Positions 20,018-28,274 of a DNA stretch of 64,000 bases are shown piece by piece. The notes below the pieces were generated by a model. The model was not told the DNA's origin and made no database searches. It was given only the letters and a program-made list of their open reading frames with translations. The translations under genes were made by a program, and so were the position numbers. The DNA lies in NCBI GenBank assembly GCA_902496115.1, contig CABUZK010000005.1, positions 23,815 through 87,814 on the forward strand, given 5' to 3'. The number at the start of each line of letters is the position of its first letter. The stretch's first letter is position 1. The DNA comes from an uncultured Collinsella sp. (GTDB lineage Bacteria; Actinomycetota; Coriobacteriia; Coriobacteriales; Coriobacteriaceae).

Positions 20018-21082
20018 CTACCGCTCCTCTAGCGTCCAGCCCTTCTGGGTGCAAAGGTCACGCAGGGTAGCCACCAGGTCCGCATTGGTGTTGCTGTCGA
20101 CCACGATCTTGTCGATGTGATCAGCGGCAATGTTGAGCTTGGGGAACGAGTGGCTGCAACCCGACAGGTTGAGCTCACCGACGTTGCAGGTAATCTCGAG
20201 TGCGCCAAGAATGTCATCATTCGAAAGATCAATCTTCTCGACGTCACCCTGAAGACCTTGGTCAACGGTAAAGAACATTAGGTTCTTAAGACCCGAGGCG
20301 TTGATGGAACTGACAGCACCCTTAAGGCCCTCGATCTTAAAGGAATTAAGCTTGGGACAGACGCTCAGGTCGAGGTCCTGGGTCGTCATGTCGCCAAACT
20401 TGAGCACCTCGAGTGCCTTGAGCTCGCTAAAGTCTGCACTCTTGGCGCTCAGGGTATTGATGCCGAGCGTGTCGAGCTTGTCCAGCTTGCTAATGGGCGT
20501 GAAGTCCGTCACCTCGTCACTCACGACCAGCTCTGTGATGCGCTGGGTCTCCTTGGCGGTCAGCTGGCCATCGTCATCGTTATCGTAGTCGGCAAGCAGC
20601 CCGTGCAGGGTATCATCCGTGATCGCATCAACATCGACGAGACCTTTTTCTTTCTTGGTCTCGGAGCCAGAGGCGTCAGTTGAGCTCGACTCTTTAGAGG
20701 CGCTCGACGAGGCTTCTCCGGCGCCTTGCACGTCACCGACGCCGCCAATCACGGCAAAGGCAGCAACCGCGCCTATGACCACAACCGCCGCAAGCACTAC
20801 CAGGGCGCGAACGCCGCCCAAGCGAGAAACGGCTTCATTTGCACGTTCAGCCGCCTGTCCATTCGGCTGCCTGGCAGGGCGAGGGATCCGACTTGTCGAA
20901 CGCCCCGGCGTCTGCTGCGCCTGCCCAGCAGACTGTTCGGTTGCCTGCCCGTTCGGACGCATATTCACCCGCACATCCGGCGTCTCGGCAGCCGGCTCAT
21001 TAGCCCCGCCCGTAGGCTGCTCGGTCACACGCTGAACCCGTTCGTTATCCCGCCAAGACATGTCGGGCTTAAAATTCGCCAT
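20018..21082 (-). CDS. Membrane-anchored protein with EF-hand-like loop and LRR-like repeats
   Basis: 354 residues. A polar, Pro/Gln-rich N-terminal region of about 90 residues is followed by one hydrophobic segment (about 92-115), placing the C-terminal 240 residues outside the cell. After a Ser-rich spacer comes DYDNDDDGQLTAKE, a calcium-loop-like sequence, then irregular leucine-rich repeats (KLDKLDTLGIN, ELKALEVLKFG, GLKNLMFF). It is a clear paralogue of the next gene, which has the same order of parts. It is the last gene of the minus-strand island operon. GAGGAG lies before the ATG. Confidence 0.75.
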   Translation of the reverse strand: MANFKPDMSWRDNERVQRVTEQPTGGANEPAAETPDVRVNMRPNGQATEQSAGQAQQTPGRSTSRIPRPARQPNGQAAERANEAVSRLGGVRALVVLAAVVVIGAVAAFAVIGGVGDVQGAGEASSSASKESSSTDASGSETKKEKGLVDVDAITDDTLHGLLADYDNDDDGQLTAKETQRITELVVSDEVTDFTPISKLDKLDTLGINTLSAKSADFSELKALEVLKFGDMTTQDLDLSVCPKLNSFKIEGLKGAVSSINASGLKNLMFFTVDQGLQGDVEKIDLSNDDILGALEITCNVGELNLSGCSHSFPKLNIAADHIDKIVVDSNTNADLVATLRDLCTQKGWTLEER

Positions 21083-21109
21083 ATCGCTTCTCCTCACTTG
21101 AGCGCATCG

Positions 21110-22015
21110 CTACTGCTGCTCCATGGTGTAGCCGTAGTCACTGCTCATTTTTTGCAAATACTCGACCAGGCTGCTGCTCGTGTCGCTGTCGTACAAGATC
21201 TTGCCAACACAATTGGGTGTAAAAGTGAAATGGAAGGCATCTTCCCTGCCTGCCCCGCACAGATTGAGTGTATCGACTCTGCAACCGATTTTCAGGACCT
21301 TGAGGTTCACATCACCCGACAGGTCAAGCGTCCCAATACTGCCATCAAGGCCTTCGATCTGGACGTTCGTCAACGAAGACATGTTTTTGGCATTCAAGGT
21401 ATCGACGGGGCTCTCGAGCCTGTTTATGGTAACGCGCTGTAGCTGAGGAAAACGTGTGAGATCAACCTGAGGCACCGAGCAGTCGCCAATGGACAGATGA
21501 GTGATATTGCTAATGGAGCTTATGTCGTAGCTTTCGCTGTCGTAGTCGCCGATGCCAAACGTCGTGATGTTGTGGAAGTTGGCCAACAGCGGAAGCGAAT
21601 CAAACGACTCGACGTCGATTGAGCTAGCTTCATCCGCAGTCTCTTGCGAAATATTGCCGTCCTCATCTGCATCGAGCGCTAAGTCCGAGCGCAGTGCCTC
21701 GTCCGTAATCTCATCGAGTGTGAGCACTGTGGCCTTTTTCGCTTCTTCCTGGTGGCGCTCTTCTTTTTCCTTTTTACGCTGAGCGCGCGCTGCCTCGTCT
21801 TCTTGCTGCTGTTTGGCCTCGGCACGCTGCTCGGTCTGCCGATTGGTGTCGGAAATGCCGCTTGTGATGGACGTCACCGCCACAATGGCAATGATTACCA
21901 CCACGGCAAGGACAACCACTACGCGCGGACCGCCCATGCGGTTCACGATATCGTTGATATCCGATCCGTTGGACCCGGCGCCCCTGCGGCCAGACCCGTT
22001 CTGATTAATTGCCAT
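21110..22015 (-). CDS. Membrane-anchored protein, paralogue of the 20018 gene
   Basis: 301 residues. One hydrophobic segment at about 32-52 is followed by a charged, coiled-coil-like stretch (QTEQRAEAKQQQEDEAARAQ), an EF-hand-like DADEDGNISQET, and irregular leucine-rich repeats (NITHLSIGDC, SLTNVQIEGL, NLKVLKIGC). The outer domain is therefore expected outside the cell. Compared with its paralogue the cytoplasmic part is much shorter (about 30 residues). The function is unknown; a surface sensor or binding role is inferred from architecture. It lies 27 bases upstream of the 20018 gene in the same operon. Confidence 0.75.
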   Translation of the reverse strand: MAINQNGSGRRGAGSNGSDINDIVNRMGGPRVVVVLAVVVIIAIVAVTSITSGISDTNRQTEQRAEAKQQQEDEAARAQRKKEKEERHQEEAKKATVLTLDEITDEALRSDLALDADEDGNISQETADEASSIDVESFDSLPLLANFHNITTFGIGDYDSESYDISSISNITHLSIGDCSVPQVDLTRFPQLQRVTINRLESPVDTLNAKNMSSLTNVQIEGLDGSIGTLDLSGDVNLKVLKIGCRVDTLNLCGAGREDAFHFTFTPNCVGKILYDSDTSSSLVEYLQKMSSDYGYTMEQQ

Positions 22016-22036
22016 CCGTGTTTCCCTTTCCGCCGC

Positions 22037-23278
22037 CTACAGGCGGTCCTTGTCGAAGTAGTCCGCGTCGCGCCAGTCGCCGCGCCAGCGGTAGGCGTGG
22101 GCGTTCTCGCGCGACCAGTCGCTCAGGTGGCGCAGGATGAAGCGGCTCATGTCGTCCGCGAGCGGCTCGATCGGCCCCACGCGCCGCTCCTCAGCCGCCC
22201 GCTCCCAGAACGAGTACGCCATGAGGTAGAACGTGCCGGCATCGACGTAGTCGCCCGGGTAGGCGGGGTCGTCGAACCAGCCGTGCGTGTCGGGCGTGCC
22301 GTTTTGCTCGCACCACTCCGCCACGTTGAGGGCGAGGCTCATCAGCGCCGTGTAGTCCTGTGGGTCGCCCGCGGCGAGCGCCTCGTGCAGGTTGGACATG
22401 GGGCCCTCGGCGCCGTAGGCCGGGTAGTACAGGTCCCAGATCCTCGACGCTGCGTCGTCGGTGAGCTCCATCTGCGAGGGGCGGTCGCCCAGGCCGTCGT
22501 CGTAGACGGGAGCGTTGGGGTCCTCCCCCGTGAAGGCCCCGACGCCGTAATCGAGCGTGGAGGCGCTGTTGCGGGCGCCGCGGGCGGCGCGGGCCATGGA
22601 ACCGAAGACGGAGTAGCCGCTGTGGTAGCCGCGGACCGTCTCGGTGACGAGCCGGCGCAGGCTGAAGTTGGCGTGGGCGCGGTCGCGGGCCTCGCGGGTG
22701 GCGGCGGAACCGCGGAAGAAGTACGTGGCGCCGATGATCAGTTGCTTAATGATCATGCTCAAAGGGCCGGCAATGATTTCCGTCACAACTACGAGAAGGC
22801 CGATGAATACAACGGCGGCCAAAGCGAATGGATTGAATGCGCTATACCCCGGTGCCGGAAGCCCCGTATGCAACACATCGTCTCCGCCAACGTTCAAGTA
22901 CATGCGGTACCAGACCGAGCAGAGCCCCCAGACCGTGAAAATACGCAGCGGGAAATACCGAACAATGGTGGGAATCGCGTCCACAATGCGCGAAAGATTG
23001 ATGTTAAAGCGAGGGCGATTCGCGCCCTCGTTGTTAACCGGAGTAGCCGCCTCCGGATCGCCCGGAAGAGGCACGCCGGCGCGGCGCGCGCGCAAACGAT
23101 CGAGCCGCTCCTGGGCGGAAGAGGCTTGTGCCTGCGATGCACCTGCCGAAACACGTGTTCCCGCCACCTGTCCCGCAGCCGGCGTCGCATCCCCCTGCTG
23201 TTCATCAACGCGAGAGTTATAGAGGCGCGCAAGTCTCTCCTGCGCCGACATGCCCCCTTGCTGGTTATCGTCTGCCAT
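22037..23278 (-). CDS. Hypothetical two-segment membrane protein with SAQERL motifs
   Basis: 413 residues, unrecognised. The N-terminus has two copies of a short motif, MSAQERLARLYNSR (about 10) and SAQERLDRLRARR (about 54), separated by Ala/Gln-rich linker. A hydrophobic region begins near residue 107, with a clear segment at about 150-175. The remainder (about 185-413) is soluble and acidic, ending near WRGDWRDADYFDKDRL. The 3' half of the gene (22037-22740) is visibly more GC-rich than the 5' half, so the gene may be a mosaic. An AAAGGC box precedes the ATG. Confidence 0.7.
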   Translation of the reverse strand: MADDNQQGGMSAQERLARLYNSRVDEQQGDATPAAGQVAGTRVSAGASQAQASSAQERLDRLRARRAGVPLPGDPEAATPVNNEGANRPRFNINLSRIVDAIPTIVRYFPLRIFTVWGLCSVWYRMYLNVGGDDVLHTGLPAPGYSAFNPFALAAVVFIGLLVVVTEIIAGPLSMIIKQLIIGATYFFRGSAATREARDRAHANFSLRRLVTETVRGYHSGYSVFGSMARAARGARNSASTLDYGVGAFTGEDPNAPVYDDGLGDRPSQMELTDDAASRIWDLYYPAYGAEGPMSNLHEALAAGDPQDYTALMSLALNVAEWCEQNGTPDTHGWFDDPAYPGDYVDAGTFYLMAYSFWERAAEERRVGPIEPLADDMSRFILRHLSDWSRENAHAYRWRGDWRDADYFDKDRL

Positions 23279-23297
23279 GTGTTCTGCCTTTACCTAA

Positions 23298-23885
23298 TTA
23301 ATAATGGAAGTGTGTCTGAGCATAGCGGTTAAGCGCATACCCAAACTCCCTGGATATCGTCTTGATGGTATGCGTCTCCATCTTTCTGGTCTGAGGATTA
23401 CGTCGATTAAAAACAAACGTCGGCATAAATCCGCTCACTTCCTGAAACCCGCTCAGCGAATTAAAGGGGATGATAATCGGCGGATTGGAATTACCCGGAG
23501 CGAAAAGTCTACCCGCCACCGCCTTGCTGCTGCCTATACCGGGGACGAGCATCTTGAGCGCGGGGTGATTATCGAGCGTCGAGCCCTCACGCTTGGCGAC
23601 AATCTCGAGGTGGTTTTCGAAAATCCTGATGGAGCACGGGCGTCCGTCATACGAGCCCAAGCCCTCATTGATCACCACGTCATTTCGGATTTCGCGTTGC
23701 GCCATGTTCGAACGAGAACGTGCATTCGTCTGAGAGCCGCGCTGGGACGCCACGTTCTCAATACCCAACATGTCGTCAAAAGCGCCCATGGCACGTCGCT
23801 CGGTGCCATGGAGACCACGCTCGCTGGGATTTTGATTGCGACCTTGTCCGTTATTCGGAAGTAGTCTAGTGAAATCAAAGGGCAT
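23298..23885 (-). CDS. Hypothetical protein of the kinase-island operon
   Basis: 195 residues, no recognised family. The first 70 residues are polar and low in complexity (PNNGQGRNQNPSERG). The rest looks like a small beta-rich domain (CSIRIFENHLEIVAKREG, IIIPFNSLSGFQEV), reminiscent of PH-like folds, but this is only an impression. No membrane segment. An ATG at 23885 was chosen; a GTG three codons upstream is equally close to the AGGAAAG box and cannot be ruled out. A 133-base gap separates it from the large kinase gene upstream; no GTTGCGCAAC box is in that gap. Confidence 0.65.
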   Translation of the reverse strand: MPFDFTRLLPNNGQGRNQNPSERGLHGTERRAMGAFDDMLGIENVASQRGSQTNARSRSNMAQREIRNDVVINEGLGSYDGRPCSIRIFENHLEIVAKREGSTLDNHPALKMLVPGIGSSKAVAGRLFAPGNSNPPIIIPFNSLSGFQEVSGFMPTFVFNRRNPQTRKMETHTIKTISREFGYALNRYAQTHFHY

Positions 23886-24018
23886 ATAGAACACTCTTTC
23901 CTAACTTAAAAACCCGTCTCAGCCGTTCACCCAACGCAATGCAGATACTTACAAACGGCAGTTACGACCTATCAATAGGTTCATGGGGCAGGCCAATCCG
24001 CTCACGCCCAGCTCGGTC

Positions 24019-27000
24019 CTATCGACCAAAAATAAACAGGACAAGCAAAACGACGACAACAATGGCAATGATTGCGCCTGCCGACTGAAGAAGAGACACT
24101 ACACCCCAAAGCAGGAACGCAATGATTGCGGGAATCAACCAGAGATACGACCAGCTCTTAATCGTAGAAGCGCTGCTGGGATGTTCGTTGTCGCCCCATG
24201 CGGCAATGCAAGCGAAGCAATCAACAAGAATGGCGAGCAAAACCTCGCACTTGGCCACCGTATCGCCGTCAATAAACACCGTGCCCATAAACCCGGACGC
24301 GCTAATCACGGCCGCCGTGATAAACAACAGGCGAATTGCCAACCTGCCAAGTCTATCCATAACTTCAGGATCGGCGTAGAAAGCCTTGTCTTCGGAGCCA
24401 AACGAAAAATCGGCCCCCTGTGCCATCGGAAGATCCTCGTCAACGCCCACCATCGAAAGCTTTTCCGCTGTAGCGCCTGTGCGGCTATCAAAGTCGACCA
24501 ACTGAATCAGACGACTTTCAAGAAGATCGGCGTTAGCCGCCAGATCGCTGTCGAGTGACTGGACGCGGTCAACCGCGGAAAAGGAACGAAGCAGATTCAA
24601 TGCCAAGAAGCCGAAGATACCGACAAACGCCGCAACCAAAAACAGCACTGCGAGCGGGGCGAAGGAGCCACACATAACGATGAACTGTCCAAAGGAACCG
24701 CGAGCGCATAGGATAACAACAAAGTAGACAACCGCCACAATGCACGTCCAGCGCAGCACCCCGCCTTGCTCTTTCTTCACGGCCTCAATACGCGCCGTGG
24801 CATCGGCAATGCCTTCAGTCACATCGTAGTCTTGCGTATCCTGTCGGATAGCACCTTCGAGCGCGCCATCCGCCTCGTTTCGCTCGTCCTCAAGGAATTG
24901 AGAATAACTGGCGGAAGACATCAGGTTCGCATGAGCCAAAAGCCTGATTCCGATGCTATCAAGTAGATGTTCATCCGCACCGCCTGCAAGCAGTTCTGCC
25001 ACATATCCGCGTGGTACTGCCTCTCCTCGTGCCTCGGCACAGAAAAGAGCATTCAACGTAAGCGGTCGAGTAAGAAGAACGTCCCTCGTCTGCCAGCCAT
25101 TCACATAGGGAACAGGCGTCACCTCCATGTCGGCGCGAAGCTTGCTGCCTTCGATTCGGATATTGGACCCCGCTTGCATGAGCGAAGCAACCGATGCCTG
25201 CGCCGAAGGAGATAGACCGCGAAGATTGACAATTGCGGATTCTCCGGCAGAGCCCGGAAGTGCCTCGTAAAGGGCGGTGTGCTCGGAAAGCCAAATCCAG
25301 CCTGCCATATTGCCGTATTTACGGTAGAACGCTCGCACGGGAGCCTTGTTGTCGGCGACACGGTCCATGAAATCGAGTACGACATCAACGTCAATTGACC
25401 CGCCGCTCTGGGCGTCACCACGTGCCTTAATAATAGCGTCCATGGAAACGTCTCCTGCGAAGAGCAGGAAGAACTCATCGACAGCGCGAGACGTTGAGCA
25501 AGTGGCAAAAAATGCCCCGGGGTTCCCGATGAGCCTCCTGATCTCTTGCTGGGCCGCAGCATGAGTTTCCAACTCGTCGAACGTAAGGAAGCCCTTCAAT
25601 AGGCAGGCAGCAAAATGTGGATCGTTTGAAGAAGCAGCGAGGTCCTCGATTGCCTTGATATTCCTGGCAATATTCGCAACCGCCTCATCATGCTCGCCCT
25701 GACGGGAGAGAACGTAGGAAAGAAAGCCCGACGGAAGCACACCCATGGACGCAGTGCCATCAAGTCCCGACTTCACTGCATAGCGATCGATATCGGTATC
25801 GGCCATGGTGGCGATACGTGCCGGAAGATCGTTTTTGCCGGTGCCCAGCGAAACATCTTCGCCGCGCCACGAAATGATCTTGCCGCCCGACATTTCGTAG
25901 ATCACGCAAGCAAGATTGAAATCGTAATTCGGTTTTTCTCCGCCCTTCGCTTTCGCCTCGGTGATCTCATGGATCTTGGTCTCGAGGTCGTTTTCATTCC
26001 ATTTACGCATCTGGCGCTCGAGCTGCCACTGCTGCATGCGTTGTTTTGCCTCGTCCCAATGAGATGCGAGCCCGCGAGCGAGCGACACAGGATCGGTATA
26101 AAGCCTGCCGACAAATTCATACGGCGCATGGCCGCTCTTGAAATCGAAGGTGGGCAGCTGACGATAGAAGTGATCGGGGTCAGCGATCCAGTCTTTAATT
26201 TCTTCGTATCCGAAGCGCTTGTTTGCAAGCTCAAACGTAAGGCCTTGAAGCAAATTACCCAAGGTAGCGTCATCAGGGTGGGTGAACTCAGCAGGTTGAC
26301 CCGCTTCCTGAAACTCGAAAAACATGTCGTGGTCCACAAGGTCTTGGAGTGGATGGACATTACCCTCATAAAGAGTCCAAATGGTATAGCCAAACGAATA
26401 CCAATCGTTGCGAGGATCGACCATTCTGCCGTGACCAGGCGTATACCCGTTTGATCGCGTCTCGGTATTAGTCGTACGATTATCAATTCCGGAAAGAGAG
26501 CGAGCGGACCCATAGTCGCCAAGTGCGATTTGTTTATCGTACAGGTAGACATTCGACGGTTTCACATCACGATGGACGATGCCAAACTCGGTGTGTAGCA
26601 AGTTTATCGCTTGGCTCAGCTCCGGAATCACGCGACTTTTAACCATATGCTTGCTACGGGGACGGTCGCTAAGACAGGTAGCCTTGGGAGTGATGGCAAT
26701 ATCCCAAAGCTGAGGAGCGGGGGCCCCTACTACGGTCGCGCTCAAGCCCTGGTGCAAATAGGCAAAAATAGGCAGCAAATGCGTTTCTGACACGGGACGA
26801 CCATTGAGGCTCATGACGGCATGCACAGTCTTCTCGTATTCCGTGAGCATTCTTTCTATAAGAGGCTGAAACACCTTGGCAACACATGCGAGGCCGTCAT
26901 CCACCCGCTCGGCAGCAAAGACCGTGGACTGACCACCATGACCGACAACTTGACCCAAGTGAACAATAAACTGCTGGCCGTCACGTGAGGTAATCGTCAC

Positions 27001-27510
27001 ATCTTCCGGAACGAAAGGGGATACGGGCACGGAGGAAGCGGCGCGAACGTCCCCACGAGAAACGGTCACCGTTTCGCCATTGGGATTTACCACCGCACCG
27101 CGTGGGACCGTTATCGTTTGACCCCCAGAAGCAGCAGGTCGCGGCACCGTTACGGTCTCGCCCGCCACGGACGTCATCGGCCGGGAAACCGTGACCGTCT
27201 CGCCGCCAGCGGGAGCAGCCATCGGCCTTGCAACCGTAACGGTCTCGCCGCCAGTCGCAGAAACCGGACGACTTACCGTTACCGTCTCGCCTGCCGACGG
27301 GGCGTCGCCGCGGCGAATGGTCACCGTTTCTCCGGACACCGGAGCAGTGCCTCGGCGCACCGTCACGGTCTCGCCCGGTACAGGAGCCTGATTGCCGTGA
27401 TACACGGTGACCGTTTCGCCGTTTACAGGTACGCCCCCACGGTGGACCGTCACGGTTTCACCGTTGCCGGCGCCGCCATCTCGGTGTACCGTTATCGTCT
27501 CATCAGACAT
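24019..27510 (-). CDS. Large membrane Ser/Thr protein kinase with 11 N-terminal GETVTV repeats
   Basis: 1163 residues. Residues 1-155 hold eleven 13-15-residue repeats of the form GETVTVxR. The kinase domain spans about 175-450: Gly loop VGHGGQST (189-196), Lys212 in CVAKVF, HRDVKPSN (313-320), and DYG (332-334) replacing DFG. A long helical region with no recognised domain follows. The C-terminal 250 residues contain about six hydrophobic segments, so the kinase domain should face the cytoplasm. The repeats carry T-x-x-V spacings, the form many FHA domains bind when phosphorylated, so they may be an autophosphorylated docking array for the island's FHA proteins. It lies two bases after the PP2C gene. 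Confidence 0.9.
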   Translation of the reverse strand: MSDETITVHRDGGAGNGETVTVHRGGVPVNGETVTVYHGNQAPVPGETVTVRRGTAPVSGETVTIRRGDAPSAGETVTVSRPVSATGGETVTVARPMAAPAGGETVTVSRPMTSVAGETVTVPRPAASGGQTITVPRGAVVNPNGETVTVSRGDVRAASSVPVSPFVPEDVTITSRDGQQFIVHLGQVVGHGGQSTVFAAERVDDGLACVAKVFQPLIERMLTEYEKTVHAVMSLNGRPVSETHLLPIFAYLHQGLSATVVGAPAPQLWDIAITPKATCLSDRPRSKHMVKSRVIPELSQAINLLHTEFGIVHRDVKPSNVYLYDKQIALGDYGSARSLSGIDNRTTNTETRSNGYTPGHGRMVDPRNDWYSFGYTIWTLYEGNVHPLQDLVDHDMFFEFQEAGQPAEFTHPDDATLGNLLQGLTFELANKRFGYEEIKDWIADPDHFYRQLPTFDFKSGHAPYEFVGRLYTDPVSLARGLASHWDEAKQRMQQWQLERQMRKWNENDLETKIHEITEAKAKGGEKPNYDFNLACVIYEMSGGKIISWRGEDVSLGTGKNDLPARIATMADTDIDRYAVKSGLDGTASMGVLPSGFLSYVLSRQGEHDEAVANIARNIKAIEDLAASSNDPHFAACLLKGFLTFDELETHAAAQQEIRRLIGNPGAFFATCSTSRAVDEFFLLFAGDVSMDAIIKARGDAQSGGSIDVDVVLDFMDRVADNKAPVRAFYRKYGNMAGWIWLSEHTALYEALPGSAGESAIVNLRGLSPSAQASVASLMQAGSNIRIEGSKLRADMEVTPVPYVNGWQTRDVLLTRPLTLNALFCAEARGEAVPRGYVAELLAGGADEHLLDSIGIRLLAHANLMSSASYSQFLEDERNEADGALEGAIRQDTQDYDVTEGIADATARIEAVKKEQGGVLRWTCIVAVVYFVVILCARGSFGQFIVMCGSFAPLAVLFLVAAFVGIFGFLALNLLRSFSAVDRVQSLDSDLAANADLLESRLIQLVDFDSRTGATAEKLSMVGVDEDLPMAQGADFSFGSEDKAFYADPEVMDRLGRLAIRLLFITAAVISASGFMGTVFIDGDTVAKCEVLLAILVDCFACIAAWGDNEHPSSASTIKSWSYLWLIPAIIAFLLWGVVSLLQSAGAIIAIVVVVLLVLFIFGR

Positions 27511-27512
27511 CT

Positions 27513-28274
27513 TTATTCCCCTATCTCAATCACGATCAGCGTCGCGTCATCCGTCGAACCGCTCATGCGGGCCTCGGCATACAGCTCCTCGCACAGCTGC
27601 GCACAGGTCGAATCGCTCGCAAGCATCTGCTGCAGGCGCGCAAGGTCAATCTCCCCATCGATGCCGTCAGAGCAGATTAAGTAGCGATCGCCCGGAAACA
27701 ACGTGGTCGTATTGATCTCCAGGTTTCGTCCGCCCTGATTAAGACCGACCGCCAGCTCAATGCAATGCGAGACCGACTCATCGCTGTACTCAAAACCAAC
27801 GCCGCCCAGGCGGGATTCGGGCGTATGGTCGTAGCTCAACACCGCAAGCACGCCATCGCGCAAGCGATACACACGCGAATCGCCAGCATTAAAGATTGCG
27901 GCAGACCCATCATGCGCCACCATAAGCCCGGCAACCGTAGATGCAGCAACGGGCAGGCCATAACGGGCCGCATAGGACTCAACATCGTTCTCAGCGCGCT
28001 CGCCCGCCATACGCAAACGATCCTGCAGGACATCAATCGAATCGGCTTCAAATACCTGAGTCGCCTGTGCAAACGCCTGAGCGGCGAGCGTCGAGGCGGC
28101 CGCTCCGTGCCCGCCTTCGCTCACGCCGTCAAAGACTGCCATGCAGCCCATCTCGCGCTCGCAATCGCCCACCAGGCCATAGCAAAGGACATCACCGTCA
28201 AGAAGCAAACGGTCCTCGTTGACGGGGTGATTGGTTCCCGCTTGGGTTTTTGCTGCAGCGATAAACTTCGTCAT
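27513..28274 (-). CDS. PP2C-family Ser/Thr protein phosphatase
   Basis: 253 residues. The PP2C metal-binding and structural motifs are present: NEDRLLL, VFDGVSEGG, FNAGDSRVYRLRDG, SDGIDG and STDDAT. It should remove phosphate from Ser/Thr residues modified by the island kinases, making a kinase-phosphatase pair. Its ATG overlaps the stop of the upstream AAA+ gene as ATGA and follows a GGAGG box at nine bases, so the two are likely translationally coupled. A TTG six bases further upstream is less likely. No membrane segment is seen. Confidence 0.93.
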   Translation of the reverse strand: MTKFIAAAKTQAGTNHPVNEDRLLLDGDVLCYGLVGDCEREMGCMAVFDGVSEGGHGAAASTLAAQAFAQATQVFEADSIDVLQDRLRMAGERAENDVESYAARYGLPVAASTVAGLMVAHDGSAAIFNAGDSRVYRLRDGVLAVLSYDHTPESRLGGVGFEYSDESVSHCIELAVGLNQGGRNLEINTTTLFPGDRYLICSDGIDGEIDLARLQQMLASDSTCAQLCEELYAEARMSGSTDDATLIVIEIGE

